A stretch of DNA of 64,000 nucleotides, from contig JAFGUF010000031.1 of assembly GCA_016938675.1 (NCBI GenBank), positions 186,001-250,000 of the forward strand. Direction: 5' to 3'. Positions 18,682 through 27,882 of this stretch are shown here, piece after piece; the stretch's first letter is position 1; each line of letters opens with the position of its first letter. Source of the stretch: Clostridia bacterium (lineage in GTDB: Bacteria; Bacillota; Clostridia; Christensenellales; UMGS416). The notes beneath the pieces are model-generated. The model made no database searches, was not told where the DNA came from, and worked only from the letters and a program-made list of their open reading frames with translations. The position numbers and the translations under genes are program-made.

Positions 18682-19344
18682 TTACTTGTGGTTTTTAGCC
18701 CTTGAATCGATTTTTCTTATGTCTTCGTTAGTGCCTATTACCACTATTGTGTCGCCTTTTTCAAGCACATCCTGTGCCTTGGGGGATACGTTTATAACGC
18801 CGCCGTGTTTTATTGCCATAATGTTTACGCCGTATTTTGCACGGATATTCAGATCCATAATCGAAGTATCTTCCCATTTTTCAGGCACATTTATTTCAAC
18901 CAGTGAATGGTCAGAAGAGAGCTCGATGAATTCAAGCACGTTGGAAGAAACGAGATTTCTTGCAAGGCGCATGCCCATGTCACGCTCCGGGAATACTATT
19001 TTGTCCACACCAATTTTGCGCAGCACCCTAGCATGCAGGTCGCTCTGTGCTTTTGCGATTACTTTTTTTATGCCAAGCTCTATGCACAGCAAGCACACAA
19101 GTATGCTTGCCTGCATGTCGCCGCCGATTGTAATTACAGCTACATCCAGATTATTTATGCCGAGTGATTTAAGCGTCTGCTCATCTGTAGCATCTCCTGT
19201 GACTGCGTGGGTAACATAATCGCTTACAGCAGCAATTTTTTCTTCATTTATGTCAATTGCCAGCACATCATTTCCGAGTGAATACAGTGTCTGCGCTAAA
19301 GATGTTCCGAACCGTCCCATTCCTATTATTGCAAATTGTTTCAT
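18682..19344 (-). CDS. trkA: Potassium uptake regulatory subunit TrkA/KtrA
   Basis: Peripheral RCK protein of 220 residues that gates the TrkH/KtrB channel. The N-terminal Rossmann motif IIGMGRFGTSLAQTL ends with an acidic residue for NAD/ATP binding (AIDINEEK). A C-terminal RCK_C domain, from about residue 135, is the usual c-di-AMP-binding module in Bacillota. One RCK pair only, so it is KtrA-like rather than the duplicated TrkA of proteobacteria. It lies just downstream of trkH. Confidence 0.93.
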   Translation of the reverse strand: MKQFAIIGMGRFGTSLAQTLYSLGNDVLAIDINEEKIAAVSDYVTHAVTGDATDEQTLKSLGINNLDVAVITIGGDMQASILVCLLCIELGIKKVIAKAQSDLHARVLRKIGVDKIVFPERDMGMRLARNLVSSNVLEFIELSSDHSLVEINVPEKWEDTSIMDLNIRAKYGVNIMAIKHGGVINVSPKAQDVLEKGDTIVVIGTNEDIRKIDSRAKNHK

Positions 19345-19379
19345 ACTTCTACCATTCCTTTGTAAAATATGCTAAGTAT

Positions 19380-20747
19380 TTATCCTACCATTATCTTTCC
19401 TTCAGGGAAAGAGTATTTTATATTCGTGTTGCGAGCCCTGTTTGCAAAGGCCAGTGTCAAGGTTAGAGGGCCTACTCTGCCGATAAACATTGTAATGATC
19501 ATGAATACTTTGCTCACCGGGCTGATGGATGGCGTTATTCCTGAGGAAAGCCCTACTGTAGCGAAGGCGGATGTAGCCTCGTAGAGAATATTTTCAAATG
19601 ACGCAAGACCGCTGGCATTGCCCTGCTCGGCGATTGAAAGCACCATCGTGAATATTATTACGATAGCAAAAGCTATCATGCTGATTGCCAATGCCTTGTA
19701 CGCAGTGGTTCTGCTTACTCTGCGGTCATAGAGCGTTATTTCCTTATTACCTTTTATAACGGTTATTATCATTAATATAATAACTGCGAATGTAGTCGTT
19801 TTTATTCCGCCGCCGGTTCCTGCAGGGGAAGCGCCGATAAACATAAGTATGATAGTCATCAACTTACCAGGGTTTGAAAGCCCGTCCTGGCTTATTGTGT
19901 TAAATCCCGCAGTCCTCGTTGTAACTGACTGAAAGAAAGAGGCTAAGACTTTCGATCTGAAATTCAGGCTGCCCAGTGTTTCGGGGTTATTGTATTCCAC
20001 GAGCAGGAAAAAAAGGAACCCAGCTGCAAGCAGAAAGCCTGTTATAAAAAGCACAACCTTTGAGTGAAGCGAGAGCTTTGAAAATCTTTTTTCCCTTGCA
20101 ATATCCAGAAGTACGGTGAATCCGAGGCCACCTACAACAATTAAAACGATTAACGTTATATTTACTACTGCATCTGAAGTATATGCAGTAAATGATGAAT
20201 ACGGCCCGTAAGAGGACCCCATCAGGTCAAAGCCGGCGTTGCAGAAGGCGGATATTGAATGGAACAGGCTGTATGAAAGCCCTTTTACAAATCCGAATTG
20301 AGGAATAAATCGGGTGCTCAGTATTGCTGCTCCAAATATCTCAATTGCTAAAGTAAGCACTACGATTTTCTGTATCAGAGCCACCAGCCCCTTAAGAGAA
20401 AATTCATTGAGCGCTTCCTGAATTATTAGCCGGTCTCTAAGCCGTATCTTTCTGCCCATGATAATTAGGATAACGGTCGCCATTGTCATAAATCCAAGGC
20501 CGCCTATCTGAATGAGCGATATTATCACTATGTGTCCAAAAGTTGACCACTCTGTTGCTGTATCCCTGACTACGAGCCCAGTGACGCACACAGCGGAAGT
20601 TGCCGTGAAAACGCTGTCTAAATACGGTGCGGAATTGCCGTCGGCGGAAGCTGCAGGCAGAGTGAGCAGCAATGAGCCAAGCAGAATAAGGCCTAGGAAT
20701 CCTAGTACTAATACCTGTGTCGGGTCCAGCTTAATTCTGTTCTTCAT
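19380..20747 (-). CDS. trkH: Potassium uptake membrane subunit TrkH/KtrB
   Basis: 455-residue K+ channel-like transporter with four M1-P-M2 repeats. Selectivity-filter regions are visible as TSAVCVTGLVVRDT, SAFCNAGFDLMG, ASPAGTGGGIKTTTF and SAFATVGLSSGIT. The partner TrkA is encoded next. The start codon overlaps the dapB stop codon (ATGA at 20744-20747), so K+ uptake is translationally coupled to lysine/diaminopimelate synthesis genes. Confidence 0.94.
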   Translation of the reverse strand: MKNRIKLDPTQVLVLGFLGLILLGSLLLTLPAASADGNSAPYLDSVFTATSAVCVTGLVVRDTATEWSTFGHIVIISLIQIGGLGFMTMATVILIIMGRKIRLRDRLIIQEALNEFSLKGLVALIQKIVVLTLAIEIFGAAILSTRFIPQFGFVKGLSYSLFHSISAFCNAGFDLMGSSYGPYSSFTAYTSDAVVNITLIVLIVVGGLGFTVLLDIAREKRFSKLSLHSKVVLFITGFLLAAGFLFFLLVEYNNPETLGSLNFRSKVLASFFQSVTTRTAGFNTISQDGLSNPGKLMTIILMFIGASPAGTGGGIKTTTFAVIILMIITVIKGNKEITLYDRRVSRTTAYKALAISMIAFAIVIIFTMVLSIAEQGNASGLASFENILYEATSAFATVGLSSGITPSISPVSKVFMIITMFIGRVGPLTLTLAFANRARNTNIKYSFPEGKIMVG

Positions 20748-21493
20748 AGCATGTCATCCATATTGTAGTGTCCGGGCTCTTTGGCGCATATAAATTTTGC
20801 GGCCCTTATTGCCCCTGCGGCAAATATATTTCTTGAAAGCGATGTGTGCTTGATTTCTATTATCTCATCAAGGCCCGCAAATATTACTTCATGTTCTCCG
20901 ACAATCGTGCCGCCGCGCACAGCGTGGATGCCTATTTCGCTTTTTTTTCTTTTCGCATCCTTGCCGCATCTTGTGCAGTTATACTCTTTCTTTTCTTCAA
21001 ATGTTTCATTTAGCGCATCCGCCAAAAGCAGCGCCGTGCCGCTTGGAGCATCCAGCTTTCTGCTGTGATGCCGTTCAATGATTTCGATGTCAAAATCATC
21101 TCCTAATGCCGATGCCGCCTTCTTAATAAGTGTCTTCATTAAATTTATTCCCATAGACATAGAACCTGACTGGAAAATGGGAATTTCGCTGCTCGCCATA
21201 AGTATCTTCTCGTTTTGCTCGTCTGTGTAGCCTGTAACTGCCAGAACGAGAGCGCATTTTTTTGAAACTGCAAATTCCAGCATATCATTAAGGACGCTGG
21301 GGTGCGAAAAATCTATTATGACATCAGCCGATTCTCTGCATTCAGAGAATGAAGAATAAACAGGATATTTTCTGCCTTCGGTAGTAAATTTGTCTATGCC
21401 AACTGTAATATTCATTTCGCTGTCGTTTTCAATAAGGCCGGTTACTACATTTCCCATGTATCCGCCGCAGCCGCTTAGCATTATGTTTATCAT
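20744..21493 (-). CDS. dapB: 4-hydroxy-tetrahydrodipicolinate reductase
   Basis: Second step of the dap pathway to meso-diaminopimelate and lysine: NAD(P)H-dependent reduction of hydroxytetrahydrodipicolinate. 249 residues. The Rossmann motif is LSGCGGYMGNVV, the substrate/catalytic motif is ERHHSRKLDAPSGTALLLAD, and the dimerisation region has GIHAVRGGTIVGEHEVIF. The start is placed at 21493 (MINIMLSG); the longer frame reaches back into dapA without a ribosome binding site. The neighbouring dapA supplies its substrate. Confidence 0.95.
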   Translation of the reverse strand: MINIMLSGCGGYMGNVVTGLIENDSEMNITVGIDKFTTEGRKYPVYSSFSECRESADVIIDFSHPSVLNDMLEFAVSKKCALVLAVTGYTDEQNEKILMASSEIPIFQSGSMSMGINLMKTLIKKAASALGDDFDIEIIERHHSRKLDAPSGTALLLADALNETFEEKKEYNCTRCGKDAKRKKSEIGIHAVRGGTIVGEHEVIFAGLDEIIEIKHTSLSRNIFAAGAIRAAKFICAKEPGHYNMDDML

Positions 21494-21506
21494 ATTTCTA
21501 ACCTTC

Positions 21507-22385
21507 TTACAAAAGCTGCATATCGGCAAGGATATGCCTAAGCTTCTCCTTATCTTTGCCTTCCATATCAATTAAGGGCATACGCACATTGCCTGCATCC
21601 ATTCCGAGCATGTTCATAGCAGATTTCACAGGTATCGGGTTTACCTGAACGAAAAGCTGCTTTATAAGCGGCGCAAGCGAATAATGTATCTGCCGGGCTT
21701 TGGCTATATCTCCTGACATGTATGATGAAATGAGCTGAGCGCTCTTATCAGGGCAGATATTGCTGACAACCGAGATTGCTCCGATTCCACCGCATGCAAG
21801 CAGTGGGAAAGTAAGGTTGTCTTCTCCTGAATAGATATCTATATCGCCTGAGCACAGCCTGATCATATCCATAACCTGAAATATGGCATTATTGCCCTCT
21901 TTATGGGCGACTATGTTTTCATGCTTTGCTATTTTTGCTAAAGTTTCAGCTTCCAGATTAAGCCCTGTTCTCGAAGGAACATTATATGTAATTATTGGAA
22001 TGCTGACTGAATCGGCAACGGCTTCAAAGTGCCTTACGAGGCCTTCCTGTGTTGTTTTGTTGTAATACGGCGTAACAACCAGCAGCGCATCTGCGCCGAG
22101 ATTTTGAGCCTCTTTGGAGTTTTCTATTGTTCTTTGCGTGCTGTTGCATCCCGTGCCAAATATAACAGGCACGCGCTTGGCAGATTGTTTGACTGCAAAC
22201 TTAAGGAGCGCCTTTTTTTCATCGTCTGACATTGTCGCAGGCTCACCGGTGGTTCCTGCGATTACAAGAGCGGCTGTGCCGTTTTCTATCTGAAACTCAA
22301 TATGCTTTTCAAACGCAGCATAATTGACTCCTTTTTCATTAAACGGAGTAATCATCGCAGTTGCGTTGCCGGTAAAAATACTCAT
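21507..22385 (-). CDS. dapA: 4-hydroxy-tetrahydrodipicolinate synthase
   Basis: TIM-barrel class I aldolase of 292 residues that condenses pyruvate with aspartate semialdehyde. Visible are GTTGEPATMSDDEK (substrate loop), TPYYNKTTQEGLVRHF with the catalytic Tyr, YNVPSRTG, and the Schiff-base Lys in IVAHKEGN. It is the first gene of the leftward dapA-dapB-trkH-trkA-rqcH run, with AAGGAGAATT upstream and its own sigma-A-type promoter. Confidence 0.95.
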   Translation of the reverse strand: MSIFTGNATAMITPFNEKGVNYAAFEKHIEFQIENGTAALVIAGTTGEPATMSDDEKKALLKFAVKQSAKRVPVIFGTGCNSTQRTIENSKEAQNLGADALLVVTPYYNKTTQEGLVRHFEAVADSVSIPIITYNVPSRTGLNLEAETLAKIAKHENIVAHKEGNNAIFQVMDMIRLCSGDIDIYSGEDNLTFPLLACGGIGAISVVSNICPDKSAQLISSYMSGDIAKARQIHYSLAPLIKQLFVQVNPIPVKSAMNMLGMDAGNVRMPLIDMEGKDKEKLRHILADMQLL

Positions 22386-22847
22386 AAGAGAATTCTCCTT
22401 ATTTGTACGTTTTTTGTTTAGTTTTCGGTTTAATATTATTCATTAAATTATAATATCGCTTAATTTATTTGATAGTAGCAAACGGCGTGCTTTTTGTCAA
22501 ATTTAAAAGAGCCTTTGCAATCAGAATAATTTAACTGATTAACGGGAATATTATATAATTATTATAAGAGTAATGAAAGCTTTTTCTTAATATTTGCCTC
22601 GTCAGGGGATTTATACGCAAAATATGCATGTTCTATTTGCAAATTAGCCGTTAATATAATAAAATAAAAATTGCACGAAGGAAAAAAGGAATATATGTAG
22701 AATATATGAATATGGCGGAGGATTGGAATTTCTTTTGCCGTTGTTGTATATTTAGTTAATTATTTATAAAGAATAATGCATGTAAGTAATTATTATTCAT
22801 TCATATAGCAATGTTAATAAAAAATTTTATATTGGAGGTAACGACAC
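22386..22847. promoter_or_regulatory. Divergent promoter region between dapA and the decarboxylase operon
   Basis: The leftward dapA promoter is TTGACA (22495-22500) and TACTAT (22472-22477) on the minus strand with 17-base spacing, giving a leader of about 80 nt, too short for a lysine riboswitch. Two tandem rightward candidates for the carboxyltransferase operon are TTGCAA/TAAAAT (22637-22642 and 22660-22665, spacing 17) and TTGTTG/TATAAA (22741-22746 and 22765-22770, spacing 18). An inverted repeat GAATAAT/ATTATTC (22771-22798) overlaps the start point of the second promoter. No riboswitch motif is recognised. Confidence 0.6.
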
Positions 22848-24332
22848 ATGGGCAGCAATGCACCTTATGTGCTTGCACAGAAAGAGAAGCTTCTTCACGG
22901 CGGAAACAAAGAAGCGGTCGAGGCACAGCACAGTGCCGGCAAGCAGACTGCTCGGGAGCGTGTAAATGCGATTCTTGATAAATCTACTTTTGTAGAAGTC
23001 GACGTATTTGCATCCTCAAGGGCCAATGATTTTACTGCGGAAGTGCCATGCGAAGGATTGGTTGCGGGATTCGGAACAATAGGCGGAAGACCCGTATATA
23101 TCTATTCTCAGGACTACACAGTAATGGACGGCTCCGTTGGTAAGGCAAACGGAGAAAAAATCTGCAAGGTTATGAAAATGGCCGCAGAAAATGGCGTTCC
23201 GGTTATCGGAATATTAGACAGCGCAGGAGCAAGAGTTGCCGAGGGCGTAGACGCACTGGATGCATTCGCCAAAGTGATGAGCCTAGCGTCAGCGCTTAAG
23301 GGTTTAATCCCGCAGGTAAGCCTTGTTTTGGGCCCATGCATAGGAGCAAGCGCGATAGCGGCAAGGATTTCAGATGTAGTACTTGGAGTATCCGAAATAT
23401 CCTCAATGGGTGCCTACAGCGGATATGTATATGACGCTATTGAGGGAAAAGAAAACAGTACTGGTATATGTTCAGCTGAATACTGCTCTAAGGAATCAGG
23501 ACTTATTGATGTAGTGTATGGCAGTGAAGCCGCCTGCATAGCCGGACTTAAAGATTTGCTTGCATATCTTCCCTCCAGTTGCTGCGATATGCCTGTTGCA
23601 GACTGTTCTGACGACCTTAACAGAGACATACCCGAATTTGACGCGTTTATGGACAGCGAATATGACGTACGTGACGTCATATCAAAAATTGCTGACAACA
23701 ATTCAGTATTTGAATTAGCGGCTGGATTTTCATCATCTGTAGTCACTTCACTCATCAGGATAAACGGCAAAACAATTGGAGTGGTTGCCAACCAGGCAAA
23801 AGAAAGCGAAAGCTTAAAACTATCTGGAATGAAAAAAGCTTCTAAGTTTATTGAAACATGCGATTTAATGGGAATATCACTGCTTACTTTAGTAGACAAC
23901 AAAGGATTAAGCAAGAGCACATGTGCAGAAGCTCACGGAATAGTCTCCGCAGGGGCTGACCTTGTGCAGGCATATGCCAACGCCACTGTTTCTAAGGTCG
24001 CATTGATTTTAAATAATGCTATAGGTTCTGGCTACACAGTGATGGCTTCCAAATCACTTGGCGTGGATATGGTATATTCATGGCCTAGCGCTCAGATATC
24101 CGCTATGGATGCCGTCAGCTCAGCTCAGGTTGTATATGCGAAGGAAATTGCAGAGAGCGAAGATCCCGTTGCGGCACGCCGTGAATACACAGAGAAATTC
24201 GCAAAATACAACGGCAATCCTATAAATGCCGCAAAGAGTGGGCTTATTGATGATATTATTGACCCCATCAACACACGCCCTGTACTGGTTGCTGCGTTTG
24301 AAATGCTTGGCTTTTCAAATGGCTGCTGCTAA
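22848..24332 (+). CDS. mmdA: Acyl-CoA carboxyltransferase subunit of a decarboxylase Na+ pump (MmdA/PccB-like, divergent)
   Basis: 494-residue carboxyltransferase of the crotonase-fold biotin enzyme family (PccB, MmdA, GcdA). GKQTARERVNAILDKSTFVEVD and GRPVYIYSQDYTVMDGSVG are typical. It transfers CO2 from an acyl-CoA, probably (S)-methylmalonyl-CoA, to the biotin carrier encoded at 24644. The oxyanion-hole segments are altered: GPCIGASAI (162-170) where relatives usually have GPCAGGA, and AIGSGY (391-396) where GGAY is usual. Substrate is therefore uncertain, and glutaconyl-, malonyl- or another acyl-CoA is possible. GGAGGT precedes the ATG. Confidence 0.85.
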   Translation: MGSNAPYVLAQKEKLLHGGNKEAVEAQHSAGKQTARERVNAILDKSTFVEVDVFASSRANDFTAEVPCEGLVAGFGTIGGRPVYIYSQDYTVMDGSVGKANGEKICKVMKMAAENGVPVIGILDSAGARVAEGVDALDAFAKVMSLASALKGLIPQVSLVLGPCIGASAIAARISDVVLGVSEISSMGAYSGYVYDAIEGKENSTGICSAEYCSKESGLIDVVYGSEAACIAGLKDLLAYLPSSCCDMPVADCSDDLNRDIPEFDAFMDSEYDVRDVISKIADNNSVFELAAGFSSSVVTSLIRINGKTIGVVANQAKESESLKLSGMKKASKFIETCDLMGISLLTLVDNKGLSKSTCAEAHGIVSAGADLVQAYANATVSKVALILNNAIGSGYTVMASKSLGVDMVYSWPSAQISAMDAVSSAQVVYAKEIAESEDPVAARREYTEKFAKYNGNPINAAKSGLIDDIIDPINTRPVLVAAFEMLGFSNGCC

Positions 24333-24343
24333 GGAGGCGAAAT

Positions 24344-24628
24344 ATGAGTAATTTAAGCTGGGGTATAACAGGATTAGTATTAGGCTTGGGTTCGGTTTTT
24401 ACAGTATTATTTCTTCTTATCTTTTTCATTTTTTTAATGGGCAAAATAGTTCAGAAAAGTGACAAGAAAGCAAATAATTCACCTGCACCTAAAAGCATAC
24501 CGGCCAAGCAAGAAGTATCATCTGCAGACAATGAAGATGAAATAATCGCAGCAATTACTGCTGCAATAGCCTGCATGGCACAGCGCGAAGGCAAGAAATT
24601 CAAGATCAGCTCTTTTAAGAGAGTATAA
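24344..24628 (+). CDS. OadG/MmdD-type small membrane subunit of the decarboxylase pump
   Basis: 94-residue protein with one N-terminal membrane helix (about residues 8-35), a linker rich in Lys, Pro and Ala, and a C-terminal segment IIAAITAAIACMAQREGKKFKISSFKRV. The AAI-A stretch and the final basic tail are typical of OadG/MmdD (Pfam OAD_gamma), which ties the carboxyltransferase to the membrane beta subunit. It sits between the carboxyltransferase and biotin carrier genes, with AAGGAGG upstream. Confidence 0.85.
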   Translation: MSNLSWGITGLVLGLGSVFTVLFLLIFFIFLMGKIVQKSDKKANNSPAPKSIPAKQEVSSADNEDEIIAAITAAIACMAQREGKKFKISSFKRV

Positions 24629-24643
24629 TAAGGAGTAAGTATT

Positions 24644-25009
24644 ATGAGAAAATTTAATATAAAAGTTAATGGCAAAGCTTACGAAGTAGAAGTAGAAGAA
24701 TTAGGCGGAATACAGTCAGCTGCACCTGTTCAGGTTTCAGCTCCGTCAGCAGCTCCAGCTGCACCGGCGGCAGCAGCAGATGCTGCGCCATCAGGCTCTA
24801 CAGAAGTTAATGCTCCGATGCCGGGCACAATAATTTCGGTTGCAGTATCAAATGGTGATACTGTGAAAGAAGGGGATGTGCTTTGCGTTCTGGAAGCGAT
24901 GAAAATGGAAAATGAAATAAAAGCAACATGTTCCGGTAAAATTGTAGCAGTGGGCGTTGCAAAGGGAGCAACTGTAAATGCAGGTGACTTGATTGCTGCG
25001 ATAGGCTGA
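24644..25009 (+). CDS. mmdC: Biotin carboxyl carrier subunit
   Basis: 121-residue swinging-arm protein. An N-terminal segment, [19 protein letters not shown], is followed by an Ala/Pro-rich flexible linker (about residues 24-53) and a biotinyl domain with the biotinylation motif EAMKMEN. The domain order matches MmdC and the 1.3S subunit of transcarboxylase. It receives CO2 from the carboxyltransferase(s) and delivers it to the membrane beta subunit. It is probably shared by the MmdA-like and OadA-like subunits of this operon. Confidence 0.95.
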   Translation: MRKFNIKVNGKAYEVEVEELGGIQSAAPVQVSAPSAAPAAPAAAADAAPSGSTEVNAPMPGTIISVAVSNGDTVKEGDVLCVLEAMKMENEIKATCSGKIVAVGVAKGATVNAGDLIAAIG

Positions 25010-25031
25010 CAATGAAAGCCAGGAGGAACAT

Positions 25032-26288
25032 ATGGAACAATTAAAAGAATTCATGGGGTCTTTTATTTCTGACATGGGCATTATGCAGTTTTTCAATACG
25101 GACACAGGCTATCTTAACTTGATTATGATTTTGTTGTCTATGCTGCTTCTATATTTGGCCATTGTTAAGAAATATGAGCCTTTACTACTGCTTCCCATAG
25201 CATTTGGAATGCTTCTTACAAACCTTCCGGGAGCAGAGCTTTTTCACTCGGAGCTTTGGACGCTGAGTGAGGAGCAGACACATGTAGATATAGTGCATGT
25301 CCTCGAAAACGGCGGGCTTTTAGACCTGCTTTATATCGGCGTTAAGCTGGGCATTTATCCGCCACTTATATTCTTGGGCGTTGGGGCAATGACGGATTTC
25401 GGCCCGCTAATTGCTAACCCAAAATCTCTGCTTCTTGGTGCTGCAGCGCAGCTTGGCATATTTATTGCCTTTTTCGGCGCTTTGGCAATTGGCTTTCTGC
25501 CTGAAGAAGCAGCAGCTATAGGAATTATCGGAGGAGCTGACGGGCCTACTGCAATATATTCGGCATCGAAGCTGGCACCTAGGCTTCTAGGGCCAATAGC
25601 TGTCGCTGCATATTCATATATGGCATTGGTGCCAATCATCCAGCCGCCGATTATGAAGGCACTTACAACAAAAAAAGAGCGCTTGATAGTAATGGAACAA
25701 TTGCGTCCGGTATCAAAAAAGGAAAAGATTATTTTCCCGATAGCCGTTACAATAGTTGTTGCCCTTATTCTGCCATCCGCAGCTCCGCTTATCGGAATGC
25801 TGATGCTGGGTAATCTGTTCCGCGAATCAGGAGTGGTTGAAAGGCTGAACAAAACAGCCCAAAATGAACTTAATAACATAGTGGTAATATTCCTAGGCGT
25901 TACCGTAGGAGCTACGGCAACCGGCCCTACTTTCCTCGACTTTATCCCGAAAATGGCGGCATCGGATTCATTTGCGTCTGCGATGCAAGCCTTGTTTAAC
26001 AGCCCGATAGGAATACTTGGAATGGGACTTATAGCCTTCTGCTTCGGAACAGCTGGCGGAGTGTTGCTTGCTAAATTGATGAATGTATTATCAGGCGGAA
26101 AGATAAATCCGCTTATAGGCTCTGCAGGAGTTTCTGCTGTGCCTATGGCAGCCCGCGTAACGCAGACTGTCGGAGCGGAAGAGAACCCGCATAACTTCCT
26201 GCTGATGCACGCAATGGGCCCGAACGTTGCAGGCGTAATAGGCTCTGCTGTTGCGGCCGGCGTATTCTTGTCAATGTTGGCAGGATAA
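25032..26288 (+). CDS. mmdB: Decarboxylase beta subunit, Na+-pumping membrane protein
   Basis: Integral membrane subunit of 418 residues that decarboxylates carboxybiotin and exports Na+. The family hallmarks are [33 protein letters not shown] (containing the essential Asp) and [18 protein letters not shown]. An N-terminal extension with one extra helix explains a length greater than the usual 375-400. AGGAGG lies before the ATG. The pump stores decarboxylation energy (about one to two Na+ per CO2 in the family) as a membrane gradient. Confidence 0.95.
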   Translation: MEQLKEFMGSFISDMGIMQFFNTDTGYLNLIMILLSMLLLYLAIVKKYEPLLLLPIAFGMLLTNLPGAELFHSELWTLSEEQTHVDIVHVLENGGLLDLLYIGVKLGIYPPLIFLGVGAMTDFGPLIANPKSLLLGAAAQLGIFIAFFGALAIGFLPEEAAAIGIIGGADGPTAIYSASKLAPRLLGPIAVAAYSYMALVPIIQPPIMKALTTKKERLIVMEQLRPVSKKEKIIFPIAVTIVVALILPSAAPLIGMLMLGNLFRESGVVERLNKTAQNELNNIVVIFLGVTVGATATGPTFLDFIPKMAASDSFASAMQALFNSPIGILGMGLIAFCFGTAGGVLLAKLMNVLSGGKINPLIGSAGVSAVPMAARVTQTVGAEENPHNFLLMHAMGPNVAGVIGSAVAAGVFLSMLAG

Positions 26289-26340
26289 TATGGTTTATAG
26301 ATATCCTAACAAAATCTAAATCTAAAATCAGGAGAAAATA

Positions 26341-27738
26341 ATGGCAAAAGTATATATAACAGATACGATACTGCGCGATGCCCACCAATCTCAGGCGGCT
26401 ACACGCATGCGTACAGATGAAATGCTGCCGGTAGCTGATAAACTGGACGCTATCGGATATTGGTCATTGGAAATGTGGGGTGGAGCAACTTTTGACTCAT
26501 GCCTTCGTTTCTTAAAAGAAGACCCATGGGAAAGGCTGCGCAAGCTTCGCAAGGCTATGCCTAATACAAAGCTGCAGATGCTATTAAGAGGCCAAAATAT
26601 ATTAGGATATAAACACTACAGCGACGAAGTAGTGGATATGTTTGTAAAGAAATCCGTTGAAAATGGAATCGATGTATTCAGGATTTTTGACGCACTGAAT
26701 GACATACGCAATATGAAGCAGGCTATGGAGTCAGTTAAAAAATACGGCGGCATTGTAGAGGCAAGCATATGCTACACAACAAGCCCGGTGCACACACGTG
26801 AGTATTTTGTAAACATGGCAAAAGAGCTTGAATCAATGGGCGCAGACACGATATGCATTAAGGATATGGCATGCCTGCTGCTTCCATATGAAGCATATGA
26901 ACTGGTTAAAGAACTCAAAGCGAATGTAAAGATTCCTATTCATCTTCATACACATAATACGACAGGAACTGGTAATATGATACTTCTTAAGGCTGTCGAA
27001 GCGGGAGTTGACATAGTTGATACAGCTCTTTCACCATTAGGCTCAGGCACAGCTCAGCCGGCGACAGAGCCATTTGTAAAGACGTTGGAAGGAACAGAAT
27101 ATGACACTGGAATAAAGGTTGAAGCGCTCAATGAAATAGCTGACTATTTTAAAGGCGTTGCCCAGCGCCTGAGAGACGATGGATTCCTGGATCCGCGTGT
27201 GCTGCAGGTGGATATTAGAACCCTTCTTTATCAGGTTCCTGGCGGAATGCTTTCAAACCTGATGTCGCAGATCAAAAAGCAGGGAGCAGATGACAAGTTC
27301 GACGAAGTTTTGGCAGAGGTGCCAAGAGTACGCGCAGACTTTGGCTATCCGCCTCTTGTTACCCCTTCATCACAGATAGTCGGAACGCAGGCGGTTCTTA
27401 ATGTGCTTTCAGGTGAAAGATACAAGATGATTACAAAAGAGTCTAAAGCATTGCTAAAGGGCGAATATGGCAGGCTGCCGGCAGAGCCAAACCCTGAAGT
27501 AGTGAAAAAAGCGCTGGGAGACGAAGAGAGGATCACACACCGCCCGGCGGATGATATCCCTGCTGACCTTGATAAATACCGTGAAGAGATGAAAGAATAC
27601 ATGGAGCAGGAAGAAGATGTATTGTCATACGCTCTTTTCCCGCAGGTGGCTATGGACTTCTTTAAGTACAGGCGCGCACAGAAATATGGAATGGACGCTT
27701 CACTATATGATGAGAAAGAAAAGGTTCATCCGGTATAA
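26341..27738 (+). CDS. oadA: Pyruvate/oxaloacetate carboxyltransferase subunit (OadA N-domain, 5S-like) without biotin domain
   Basis: 465-residue HMGL-like TIM-barrel carboxyltransferase. ITDTILRDAHQSQAATRMRT, the carbamyl-Lys metal site CIKDMACLL and the metal-binding HLHTHNTTG are diagnostic for the OadA/pyruvate carboxylase CT/transcarboxylase 5S group. The C-terminal biotin domain found in full-length OadA (about 590 residues) is absent, so it must use the free carrier at 24644. With the MmdA-like subunit this makes either a transcarboxylase-like exchange or a pump with two entry points. It is the last gene of the operon and is followed by a strong terminator. Confidence 0.93.
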   Translation: MAKVYITDTILRDAHQSQAATRMRTDEMLPVADKLDAIGYWSLEMWGGATFDSCLRFLKEDPWERLRKLRKAMPNTKLQMLLRGQNILGYKHYSDEVVDMFVKKSVENGIDVFRIFDALNDIRNMKQAMESVKKYGGIVEASICYTTSPVHTREYFVNMAKELESMGADTICIKDMACLLLPYEAYELVKELKANVKIPIHLHTHNTTGTGNMILLKAVEAGVDIVDTALSPLGSGTAQPATEPFVKTLEGTEYDTGIKVEALNEIADYFKGVAQRLRDDGFLDPRVLQVDIRTLLYQVPGGMLSNLMSQIKKQGADDKFDEVLAEVPRVRADFGYPPLVTPSSQIVGTQAVLNVLSGERYKMITKESKALLKGEYGRLPAEPNPEVVKKALGDEERITHRPADDIPADLDKYREEMKEYMEQEEDVLSYALFPQVAMDFFKYRRAQKYGMDASLYDEKEKVHPV

Positions 27739-27758
27739 GGATTCATTAAATAACTTTG

Positions 27759-27788
27759 AAAGGCATACCATGTGGTATGCCTTTTTTG
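27759..27788 (+). terminator. Terminator of the decarboxylase operon
   Basis: A perfect stem AAGGCATACCA/TGGTATGCCTT with a two-base loop is followed directly by TTTTTT. It lies 20 bases after the oadA stop codon. Confidence 0.92.
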
Positions 27789-27806
27789 TATCAATTAGCT
27801 GGAGCT

Positions 27807-27836
27807 TTGATATGAACTTATATATGTATATATAAT
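27807..27836 (+). promoter_or_regulatory. Promoter of the glycerate kinase gene
   Basis: TTGATA (27807-27812) and TATAAT (27831-27836) are separated by 18 bases, within a run of alternating A and T. The leader to the start codon is about 40 nt. Confidence 0.6.
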
Positions 27837-27882
27837 AAAATAGTGTTACAATATTAGAATAAATAATCAACGAGGGAAACAT

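Noticed and set aside
22386-22465. Lysine riboswitch upstream of dapA
   Set aside because: The leader predicted from the promoter is only about 80 nt and no conserved L-box core is present.
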